Translations under genes and position numbers: made by a program
Notes under the pieces: generated by a model
Seen by the model: only the letters and a program-made list of their open reading frames with translations
The model's database searches: none
What the model was told of the DNA's origin: nothing
In this document: in pieces, positions 55,444 to 63,316 of the stretch
How positions within the stretch are numbered: position 1 is the stretch's first letter
How the letters are laid out: the number at the start of each line of letters is the position of its first letter
Virus record (IMG/VR): IMGVR_UViG_3300003937_000144
Location: 1 to 64,000 of that record
Strand: one strand, 5' to 3'
Source: a virus
Length of the DNA: 64,000 bases

Positions 55444-56044
55444 AAATAAAGAGATATTAAAAAGACTTGATGGCTTTATTGAAAGTATCAAGGGCCTTGA
55501 CATGTCTATTTTAGATATTAAAGAGCAAGGAGACAAGGGTAAAATATATGCCACCTCCAAAGAATATCTACAACTCGTATTAAATAAAGCTGAGAATAAA
55601 CAATTTAGAGGGCCACCTGAAATGATGTGGGGTGTAGACTTATGTAACAATCATAAGTACGGTGGCGAATGGTTAATACTTGCAGAGGATGTAGGATTTA
55701 ATTTTGCAAGAGAATTAGGTGCACAACAGAATGCATTGTTCATGTATTATCCTAAGGATGGTTATATAGGTTGGCATGATAATAGAGATGCTCCAGGATA
55801 TACTATATTATTTAATTGGAGTGAGGGTGGAGATGCATTCTATAGATATCGTGATTGGAAAACTGGTAAGGTGCATACTATACATGACAGACCTGGTTGG
55901 ACCTGTAAGACTGGTTGGTATGGACCAGGTAAAGAGTCAACATTCCATTGCGCTATGACTAATGAACCAAGATGGAGTATAGCATTCTATGCACGTAATG
56001 AGACGATGAGAGATCTAATCATTGATGAAATAGAAAATGACTAA
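55424..56044 (+). CDS. 2OG-Fe(II) oxygenase-like protein
   Basis: The 206-residue protein has YIGWHDNRDAPGYTILFNWS near residues 114-133 and ESTFHCAMTNEPRWSIAFYA near residues 176-195. An early His with an acidic residue close by, and a late His followed by Arg nine residues on, are the double-stranded beta-helix metal and 2-oxoglutarate sites. The first motif is H-D-N rather than strict H-x-D, as in a phage subgroup I recall. It probably hydroxylates a protein or sugar; prolyl-hydroxylase-type enzymes occur near cyanophage fibres. It overlaps neighbours on both sides. Confidence 0.5.
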   Translation: MREVLIKNKEILKRLDGFIESIKGLDMSILDIKEQGDKGKIYATSKEYLQLVLNKAENKQFRGPPEMMWGVDLCNNHKYGGEWLILAEDVGFNFARELGAQQNALFMYYPKDGYIGWHDNRDAPGYTILFNWSEGGDAFYRYRDWKTGKVHTIHDRPGWTCKTGWYGPGKESTFHCAMTNEPRWSIAFYARNETMRDLIIDEIEND

Positions 56045-57407
56045 AACAAAACTCATAAAATTTATAAAAGACAACAAACATAAATTTGTATTCTTTAATT
56101 ATAGAGGTGGAATGGGTGGTGAAACCATTTGTAATCATCTAACACTAACAAATGATTACTTCTATAATGAAACTTTTAAGCAAGATATCATAGATAATAA
56201 GTCACACATATTCAGTGCCGAGCTAGATGATGGAGGTTCTAAGCCTGTAACAGATGCTTATGATACCGCAAATAGATCTAGGTTTAGAGATTGGATGTTC
56301 GGAGATTGGTTTATGCTACATTCATTATACGATAATTATAATTCTAATAATAATAACCTATGGGATGGTGAAAATATATTTCCACAGTATGATGATGTAC
56401 ATGGTGATAATGAATTTTATGATAAACTATATGAGATATCAGATTCAATAGAACATAGAAATTCAAATCTAGGTGATATCAATTGTATTTTTGGTTGGGA
56501 CAATAGAATTAATGATGGTAAATGGGACCATGAATGGAAAGATGTAGATCATGAATGCGATGAGGTATTAGAAAGATTTGCTGCACAAGATAAACCTTAC
56601 TTGATTCGAACACATGGTATAACCCCTTTTATGAAATTTTTAGGTGGTGCAAAGTTTATTGATATTGTTTGTAATGAATGGGAAAGGTATTGTACAAGTT
56701 TATCCGAAGCAAAAGTATTTGTTAATCCTATTAAAGGCAAAGAAGAAATAGCCGCTATGGTTAAACAGGTAATACATTGTTGGTCAATTGGACTCGAAGC
56801 AATTGGTGTAGATAATAAGAATCAACCAGTGGGTGGAGTGTCACCTATTATAACACATAGCGAGATGGAAGCAGAACTTAAAGAAAAATTTGTTTTAGAT
56901 TATATAGGTGATGCGGAAGAGATATGTCTTAAGACAATAGGTGTTATAATAGATCCTGAAAAATATGAATTAAATTTAAATACTTTTAAAGATGCAACTG
57001 AATTAAATAAATTTGTTCATGCGTTACAAATGTTTAGATCATATCCAAAGATGCTACCTTTTTTTATGAGAGATGAACTTACAAAATGGGATATGGGTGG
57101 ACCATGGGGAACAAAGATTGAAGAGCCAAATCATAAAGGTGCATGGTGGCAAACAATATATAAGCATGAGCGATGGTGGTATGACATAATTAACCCACAA
57201 TTATATAATATGCAAGATATGTTTGATGGTGATTGGGTAGAAGAACAATTCGGAATGGATCCAAAACCTATAAGAGAAATGATGGCTAAATGGCATGAAG
57301 GCAATTGTAAGTTCTTAGACGATATGCATATTACTAATTATCTTCCTAAGGCACCTTCAAAAGAAGCACAAGATATATACCATACACATCGAATAACGCC
57401 GTCATGA
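56037..57407 (+). CDS. Unknown protein of the fibre-region cassette (possible P-loop/sulfotransferase-like)
   Basis: The 456-residue protein begins with a basic helix and KHKFVFFNYRGGMGGETICN near residue 16, where RGGMGGET vaguely resembles the phosphosulfate-binding loop of sulfotransferases. Trp- and Asp-rich segments follow (FRDWMFGDWFMLHS). The C-terminal part is also Trp-rich. I cannot assign a family. It overlaps the oxygenase-like gene by 8 bases and the next glycosyltransferase by 4, so it belongs to the same translationally linked cassette. Confidence 0.45.
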   Translation: MTKTKLIKFIKDNKHKFVFFNYRGGMGGETICNHLTLTNDYFYNETFKQDIIDNKSHIFSAELDDGGSKPVTDAYDTANRSRFRDWMFGDWFMLHSLYDNYNSNNNNLWDGENIFPQYDDVHGDNEFYDKLYEISDSIEHRNSNLGDINCIFGWDNRINDGKWDHEWKDVDHECDEVLERFAAQDKPYLIRTHGITPFMKFLGGAKFIDIVCNEWERYCTSLSEAKVFVNPIKGKEEIAAMVKQVIHCWSIGLEAIGVDNKNQPVGGVSPIITHSEMEAELKEKFVLDYIGDAEEICLKTIGVIIDPEKYELNLNTFKDATELNKFVHALQMFRSYPKMLPFFMRDELTKWDMGGPWGTKIEEPNHKGAWWQTIYKHERWWYDIINPQLYNMQDMFDGDWVEEQFGMDPKPIREMMAKWHEGNCKFLDDMHITNYLPKAPSKEAQDIYHTHRITPS

Positions 57408-58063
57408 ATATAGTAACAGTTAAATGGGGTGACAAATATTCTGTTGATGATGTCAATAAATTGTATTATAGTTGCGTAGCTACTACTCATGAGAATGATA
57501 TTCATTTTTATTGTTATACAGATGATTCTATTGGGTTAAATCCTCATATAAATTGGTTACCTCTTATTGATATGGATCTAGATGGGGTATGGAATAAGTT
57601 ATCATTGTTTAAGCCGGGTATGTTACCAGAAGGTAAGTGGTTATATTTAGACTTAGATGTAATTATACAAGGTAGATTAGATGAGATCTATATGCAAAAT
57701 CAGTTTACAATGGTTAAATGCTATTGGAAACCTATAGAAGTTCTTCGCCCTGATTGGGTATTTGAAGGCAGAACTATAAGAGATCATGATATAAACTCTT
57801 CTGTTATGTTGTTTCATAATGATGAGAACCATCATATATGGGAACACTTTTGGGAATCACCTGATGATTATATGATGGCTTATCCAGGAATAGATGGGTT
57901 TATATATTGTGAAGGCTTTGCCCCTAACAATTATTGGAAACAAGGTAGGATATATTCAAAGTACTATGGAATTAAAGAAGAGTCATGGTATAATCCACCT
58001 GATGAGCCTTATTATTTAGAAACAGCTGCAATCTGTTTACTTAACGGACCCCTTAAGATATAA
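57404..58063 (+). CDS. GT-A fold glycosyltransferase-like protein (second)
   Basis: The 219-residue protein has a GT8-like layout: NIVTVKWGDKYSVDDVNKLY at the start, then WNKLSLFKPGMLPEGKWLYL running into DLDVIIQG near residues 83-90, where DLD is the DxD triad. HDINSSVMLFHNDENHHIWE follows, and a C-terminal GPLKI. It is only distantly similar to the first enzyme of this cassette at 54730 and begins inside the previous gene's stop. Donor and acceptor unknown. Confidence 0.65.
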   Translation: MNIVTVKWGDKYSVDDVNKLYYSCVATTHENDIHFYCYTDDSIGLNPHINWLPLIDMDLDGVWNKLSLFKPGMLPEGKWLYLDLDVIIQGRLDEIYMQNQFTMVKCYWKPIEVLRPDWVFEGRTIRDHDINSSVMLFHNDENHHIWEHFWESPDDYMMAYPGIDGFIYCEGFAPNNYWKQGRIYSKYYGIKEESWYNPPDEPYYLETAAICLLNGPLKI

Positions 58064-58066
58064 ATA
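58059..58066 (+). promoter_or_regulatory. Late promoter, first of a tandem pair
   Basis: TATAAATA overlaps the stop of the second glycosyltransferase-like gene. The gap 58064-58150 otherwise holds only the second octamer and AT-rich sequence. Confidence 0.55.
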
Positions 58067-58094
58067 AAGCTATAAGGATTGAATATTCAATTAT

Positions 58095-58102
58095 TATAAA
58101 TA
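58095..58102 (+). promoter_or_regulatory. Late promoter, second of a tandem pair
   Basis: TATAAATA 48 bases before the ATG at 58151 and 28 bases after the first octamer's end. Confidence 0.6.
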
Positions 58103-58150
58103 AAGACAACGGTGGTTATATAATCATCACAATAAAATTAGAGCATAGAT

Positions 58151-58429
58151 ATGGCTGGTACTGTAGTAAAAATCAAGCAGTCCTCTGTTGCAGGTAAAGT
58201 ACCTTCAGCGAGTGACTTACAACAAGGCGAATTAGCACTTAACACGGCTGATGTCAAGCTATACTCAAAGAACGGATCAGGAGAAGTCATTACGTTAGCG
58301 GCGGGGGCTAGTACGTTTACTCAAACATTTGATATGGGTAACCATGCTGGAGATGTAATATTAGACGGCGGTGATTATAATGATTCAATTTATGTAACAC
58401 AGGGTTCATATGACGGCGGGGGAGCATAA
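58151..58429 (+). CDS. Short fibre-attachment-type protein
   Basis: The 92-residue protein starts VVKIKQSSVAGKVPSASDLQ followed by QGELALNTADVKLYSKNGSG, the N-terminal docking module of many phage fibres (also called the tropism-determinant N-terminus). It stops after a short Gly-rich tail, so it looks like a separated fibre N-terminus. The next gene starts 3 bases later with another such module. A GGGGGAG in its last codons is the ribosome-binding site of that gene. Confidence 0.6.
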   Translation: MAGTVVKIKQSSVAGKVPSASDLQQGELALNTADVKLYSKNGSGEVITLAAGASTFTQTFDMGNHAGDVILDGGDYNDSIYVTQGSYDGGGA

Positions 58430-58432
58430 GAT

Positions 58433-60964
58433 ATGGCAACAATATTTAAGATAAGAAGAGATACGGCGGCCAATTGGGCGTCTGGCAATCCTACCCTAGC
58501 AGCGGGAGAAATGGGTCTTGACCAAACAAATAACTTCATCAAAATGGGTGATGGCTCAACTGCTTGGAATTCGTTAGCCCAATTCACACAAAACATTGAG
58601 AACGTAGAGGATTTAGTAGGTGCAATGGTCACCTCAAATACTGAAACATTTATTACAGTAACCTACGATGACTCAGATGGAACACTAGATTTCGTTGTTC
58701 CAGTATTAGATGAAGACAACTTATCAACAGATTCCGCAACACATTTAGCTACACAACAAAGTATTAAAGCATACGTGGATGGACAAACCCACTTAAGCTT
58801 ACTTGACGAAGACAATATGGCATCTAACAGTGCTACGCAAGCCGCTTCTCAACAATCAATCAAAGCTTATGTGGATGCACAAGTAGATACAGAAGATACC
58901 CTTGCTGAATTAGATGATGTTACTCTTACAACTCCAGCAGATGGTTCCCTATTACTTTATGATACTGGCAACTCAGTTTGGATTGACAATATCATGTCAG
59001 GTGATGCTACTCTATCAGACACTGGTGCTATAACACTTGCAACAGTTAATTCAAATACTGGTGCAATTGGTTCATCAACAGCTATTCCAATTATTACAAC
59101 TAACGCCAAGGGTTTAGTTACAGCAGTAAGCACGGCAAGTATTACAACATCATTAACGGTTGGAGCTGATTCAGGTTCTAATGATGCAGTAGCTCTAGCC
59201 ACTGATACATTAGATTTCTCAGGTGGTACAGGTATTGATACAACAGTTTCTGATAATGATATCTCAATTGCTATCGACGCTACTGTTGCTACATTAGCTG
59301 GTTCACAAACATTAACAAATAAAACATTAACTAGTCCAGTTCTAAATACGGGTGTTAGTGGTACTGCGGTTAAAGATGAAGATAATATGGCGAGTAATTC
59401 TGCCACTCATCTTGCTACTCAACAATCTATTAAAGCATATGTTGATAGCGTAGCGGATGCTCAAGATAATACAGATGAAATAACAGAAGGTTCAACTAAC
59501 TTATATTTCACTAACGCAAGAGCTAGAGCTGCGGTATCTGTTACAGATGCGGGTGGCGATGGTTCATTAGCATATAACTCTTCAACAGGTGTTATCACAT
59601 ATACAGGCCCAAGTGCTGCAGAAGCCAGAGCACATATTAGTGTTACTGATGCTGGTGGTGATGGTTCAGCTGCATACAATAGTTCAACTGGTGTTATAAC
59701 TTATACTGGTCCAAGTGCCGCAGAGGTTAGAGCTCATATAAGTGCTGGTACTGGCGTTGCAATTTCAAATGGTGCAATATCTATTGGACAAGCAGTAGCC
59801 ACAAGTTCTGATGTTCAATTTGCTGACCTAGTATTAAGTGGTGATTTAACTATTAATGGTACTACTACAACAGTTGCCTCAACTAACACTACACATACAG
59901 ATGCATTAATTGAATATGCTACTGGTACCACAGGTACACCGGCTAATGATGCTGGTATTGTTATTGAACGTGGTGATCAGAATAATGCATTCATCGGTTA
60001 TGATGAGAGTGCAGACGAATTTACTATGGGTACAGGTTCATTTACAGGTGCTTCAACCGGTAACTTAACAATTACAACTGGTACCCTTAATGTTGGTCAA
60101 GTAAAAGCCACATCGATGGCTTTGACAGGAGCTGTTACAACTAATTCCACATTTGATGGACGAGATGTAGCAACCGATGGTGCTAAGCTAGATAATATTG
60201 AAGCTTCAGCAACAGCTGACCAAACAGGTGCACAAATTAAAGTATTATATGAAGCAGAATCTTCAGCATTTACAGATGCACAATTTACTAAGCTAGCTAA
60301 TATTGAAACTGCAGCTGATGTAACCGATGCAACAAATGTTAATGCTGCTGGTGCTCTTATGTTATCAGATACTTCAACCTCTGGTTTGGGTATTGTTGTT
60401 GATGAAGATAACTTAGTATCAGATAGTGCTACTAAAGTACCTACTCAACAAAGTGTTAAAGCATATGTCGATGCTGGATTAGCAGCACAAAATCACCTAA
60501 ATGAAATGTTAGGTAATATGGATGACATAGATAATGGTACAACATTTGTTAAAACAGCAAACAACTTTACAGATGCTTTAAAGACTTCATTAGATACAAT
60601 GGAAGACAATGCAGATGTCACAGATGCTACTAATGTAGCGGCTGCTGGCGCTGTAATGGAATCAGGTGATACAGCTTCGGCTAAGATACCTGCTGGAACA
60701 ACGGCACAGAGAGACGGTTCACCGAGTGCAGGTTATTTCAGATGGAATACAACATCCGGTGGTGCTGAGATATTTGACGGCACTTCTTGGGGATTAGTAG
60801 GTGGTGGTAACACTACCGGAAAGGCGGTATGGGAACATAGTTATACAGTTGCAGAAGATTATGAAGTAACTTCTGGTAACAACGCATTAACAGCGGGACC
60901 AATTACCATTAATACTGGCTATTCAGTCACTGTTCCTTCGGGATCATCGTGGGTGATAGTTTAA
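58433..60964 (+). CDS. Tail fibre protein
   Basis: The 843-residue protein begins IFKIRRDTAANWASGNPTLA and AGEMGLDQTNNFIKMGDGST, a fibre-docking module. Modules with DEDNMASNSATHLATQQSIK + AYVD occur several times, and two tandem copies of an about 38-residue unit (SVTDAGGDGSLAYNSSTGVI, TYTGPSAAEARAHI) lie near residues 365-440. GYFRWNTTSGGAEIFDGTSW near the end is a common fibre-tip segment. It is probably trimeric. The C-terminus (TVPSGSSWVIV) is also typical of fibres. Confidence 0.75.
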   Translation: MATIFKIRRDTAANWASGNPTLAAGEMGLDQTNNFIKMGDGSTAWNSLAQFTQNIENVEDLVGAMVTSNTETFITVTYDDSDGTLDFVVPVLDEDNLSTDSATHLATQQSIKAYVDGQTHLSLLDEDNMASNSATQAASQQSIKAYVDAQVDTEDTLAELDDVTLTTPADGSLLLYDTGNSVWIDNIMSGDATLSDTGAITLATVNSNTGAIGSSTAIPIITTNAKGLVTAVSTASITTSLTVGADSGSNDAVALATDTLDFSGGTGIDTTVSDNDISIAIDATVATLAGSQTLTNKTLTSPVLNTGVSGTAVKDEDNMASNSATHLATQQSIKAYVDSVADAQDNTDEITEGSTNLYFTNARARAAVSVTDAGGDGSLAYNSSTGVITYTGPSAAEARAHISVTDAGGDGSAAYNSSTGVITYTGPSAAEVRAHISAGTGVAISNGAISIGQAVATSSDVQFADLVLSGDLTINGTTTTVASTNTTHTDALIEYATGTTGTPANDAGIVIERGDQNNAFIGYDESADEFTMGTGSFTGASTGNLTITTGTLNVGQVKATSMALTGAVTTNSTFDGRDVATDGAKLDNIEASATADQTGAQIKVLYEAESSAFTDAQFTKLANIETAADVTDATNVNAAGALMLSDTSTSGLGIVVDEDNLVSDSATKVPTQQSVKAYVDAGLAAQNHLNEMLGNMDDIDNGTTFVKTANNFTDALKTSLDTMEDNADVTDATNVAAAGAVMESGDTASAKIPAGTTAQRDGSPSAGYFRWNTTSGGAEIFDGTSWGLVGGGNTTGKAVWEHSYTVAEDYEVTSGNNALTAGPITINTGYSVTVPSGSSWVIV

Positions 60965-60982
60965 TTTTTTAGGAGACGATAA

Positions 60983-63262
60983 ATGTCGAAATTAAAACTA
61001 AAGGGTGACTCAGGCGGAACTGGTGTATTTACATTAACTTCTCCTAACTCAAACACCGATAGAACAATTACTTTACCAGATGATACTGGTAATATTTTAA
61101 CTTCAGCACAAACTACGGTAGCTGCATCATCGTGGGTTATTGATGAAGATAACATGGCAAGTGATTTAGCAACAAAAGTACCTACACAGCAATCCGTCAA
61201 AGCTTATGTAGATGCTCAAATTAGCGCTGAAAACACACTAGCTGAAGACAACGATGTTAACCTTACCTCACCAGGTGATGGTGCATTATTAATATATGAT
61301 ACAGGTACATCAACATGGCGCGATGGTGCTATGTCTGGTGATGCAACGATTAGTGATACAGGTGCTTTAACAATTGCTAATGATGCTATCGATAGTCAAC
61401 ACTATGCTGCTGATTCAATCGATGCAGAACATTATGCTGCAGGTTCAGTTGATGGAACTGCTATAGCAAACGATGCTGTTGATAGTCAACATATAGCTGC
61501 GGATAGTATTGATGCAGAACATTATGCTGCTGGTTCAGTAGATGGCACAGCAATAGGTAATGACCAAGTTGATAGCCAACACTACGTAGCAGGTTCAATT
61601 GATAACGAACACTTAGCAGCGAACTCGGTTGATTCCGACAACTATGTTGATGCTTCAATTGATCTAGCCCATATGAGTGTAAACTCAATTGATTCAGATC
61701 AATATGTGGACGGTTCAATTGATACAATACATATTGCAGCAAGTAATATAACAAACGCTTTGATGGCAGATGATGCTATTGATTCAGCAGAGATTGCTGA
61801 TGGTGCGGTTGATCTAGTTCATATGAGTCCAAACTCAGTGGATAGTGACCAATACGTTGACGGATCTATTGATACAGTTCATATTGGAGCAGATCAAATC
61901 ACTGCAGCTTTGATTGCAGATGATGTAATTAATAGTGAGCACATTGTTGCAGACTCTATTGATGCGGAACATCTAGCACCAAACTCAGTTAACACTGATG
62001 CTATTATTGATGCTGCTGTAAGAACAGCTCATATACAAGCTGATAATATTACATCGGCACTTATTGCTGATGACCAAATTGATTCAGAACATATTGTAGA
62101 TGCTTCAGTCGATCTAGCCCATATGGCGGCTAACTCTGTAGATAGTGACCAATACGTTGATGGTTCAGTGGATAATGTTCACTTAGCTAACTCTGCTATT
62201 ACAGTTTCAGATGGTTCAAACACAACAGCTATATCACTCGGAGGCACTGCTACTTTCGCCGGTACGGCCAACGAGGTTACAGTTGCTGAAAGTTCAGGAA
62301 CGATCACTGTAGGTTTACCAGATAATGTAACAATTGCTGGTAACTTAACTGTATCAGGTACAAACACTTCAGTTAGTTCAACAACTATCGAAGTTGCTGA
62401 TCCATTACTACACTTAGCAACAACCAATAATGCTGCGGACGCAGTTGATATTGGTATGTATGGTTTGTATGATACATCAGGTTCATTAGACCTTTATGGT
62501 GGTATCTTTAGGGATGCTTCTGATTCAGGTAAGTGGAATATATTTAAAGACTTACAAGCTGCTCCAACTACAACGGTTAATAAATCGGGTACTGGATATG
62601 CAGTTGGTACATTAGTATCAAACCTTGAAGGTGATGTTACTGGTGATGTAACAGGTGACTTAACTGGTACAGCTTCATTAGCAACAAGCATTACGCTTAC
62701 AGCTAATGACTCAACTGATGAGACCGTTTATCCGGTATTTGTTGATGGTGCTACAGGTACACAGGGTCTTGAAACTGATACTGGATTATCATATAATCCT
62801 TCATCAGGTAACTTAGTTATCGGTGGTACGGTTGATGGTCGTGATCTACAAACTGATGGTACTAAATTAGATACTATTGAAACTAGTGCGACAGCAGACC
62901 AAACAAATGCAGAGATAAGAACAGCTGTTGAAGCTGCGTCTGATTCAAATGTGTTTACCGATGCTGACCATAGTAAACTGAATGCTATTGAAGCTTCAGC
63001 TACTGCGGACCAGTCAAATGCTGAGATTAGAGCGGCAGTAGAAGCGGCAAGTGATTCAAATGTATTCACAGATGCCGACCATACTAAATTAAATGCAATT
63101 GAAGCTTCTGCAACGGCTGATCAAACAGCTGCAGAGATTTTAACTGCTATTAAAACAGTTGATGGTGCAGGTTCTGGTTTAGATTCTGACTTGCTAGATG
63201 GTCAATCCGGTGCTCATTACCGTGTTGATATCTACAACGCAGCAGGTTCACTACTTAACTAA
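60983..63262 (+). CDS. Tail fibre protein with IDxxH repeats
   Basis: The 759-residue protein has AGGAG upstream. It begins KLKLKGDSGGTGVFTLTSPN, shares DEDNMASDLATKVPTQQSVK with the preceding fibre, and then carries more than a dozen repeats of the type DSIDAEHYAAGSVDGTAI (separate entry). Near the C-terminus there are about 2.5 copies of a 39-residue unit (EASATADQTNAEIRTAVEAA, SDSNVFTDADH). It ends RVDIYNAAGSLLN. The long repeat region predicts a thin fibrous shaft. A strong terminator follows, so this closes the fibre operon. Confidence 0.75.
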   Translation: MSKLKLKGDSGGTGVFTLTSPNSNTDRTITLPDDTGNILTSAQTTVAASSWVIDEDNMASDLATKVPTQQSVKAYVDAQISAENTLAEDNDVNLTSPGDGALLIYDTGTSTWRDGAMSGDATISDTGALTIANDAIDSQHYAADSIDAEHYAAGSVDGTAIANDAVDSQHIAADSIDAEHYAAGSVDGTAIGNDQVDSQHYVAGSIDNEHLAANSVDSDNYVDASIDLAHMSVNSIDSDQYVDGSIDTIHIAASNITNALMADDAIDSAEIADGAVDLVHMSPNSVDSDQYVDGSIDTVHIGADQITAALIADDVINSEHIVADSIDAEHLAPNSVNTDAIIDAAVRTAHIQADNITSALIADDQIDSEHIVDASVDLAHMAANSVDSDQYVDGSVDNVHLANSAITVSDGSNTTAISLGGTATFAGTANEVTVAESSGTITVGLPDNVTIAGNLTVSGTNTSVSSTTIEVADPLLHLATTNNAADAVDIGMYGLYDTSGSLDLYGGIFRDASDSGKWNIFKDLQAAPTTTVNKSGTGYAVGTLVSNLEGDVTGDVTGDLTGTASLATSITLTANDSTDETVYPVFVDGATGTQGLETDTGLSYNPSSGNLVIGGTVDGRDLQTDGTKLDTIETSATADQTNAEIRTAVEAASDSNVFTDADHSKLNAIEASATADQSNAEIRAAVEAASDSNVFTDADHTKLNAIEASATADQTAAEILTAIKTVDGAGSGLDSDLLDGQSGAHYRVDIYNAAGSLLN
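61384..62193 (+). repeat. Tandem I-D-x-x-H-x-A repeats in fibre shaft
   Basis: Roughly 9-10-residue units recur in long array: (A)DSIDAEHYAAG, SVDGTAIAND, AVDSQHIAAD, SIDNEHLAAN, SVDSDNYVDA, SIDTIHIAAS and so on. A conserved aliphatic-Asp pair is followed by a H/Y position. Nearly identical DNA blocks (for example around 61384, 61500 and 61860) show recent expansion or gene conversion. Confidence 0.8.
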
Positions 63263-63277
63263 TAAGTAAAATTCTAA

Positions 63278-63299
63278 GGGCTCTTCGGAGCCCTTTTTT
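63278..63299 (+). terminator. Rho-independent terminator of the fibre operon
   Basis: GGGCTC (63278-63283), UUCG-type loop TTCG, GAGCCC (63288-63293), then TTTTTT (63294-63299). Confidence 0.95.
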
Positions 63300-63303
63300 A
63301 TTA

Positions 63304-63311
63304 TATAAATA
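63304..63311 (+). promoter_or_regulatory. Late promoter, leaderless type
   Basis: TATAAATA just after the fibre terminator, 5 bases (TTGTT) before the ATG at 63317. No ribosome-binding site. Confidence 0.7.
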
Positions 63312-63316
63312 TTGTT

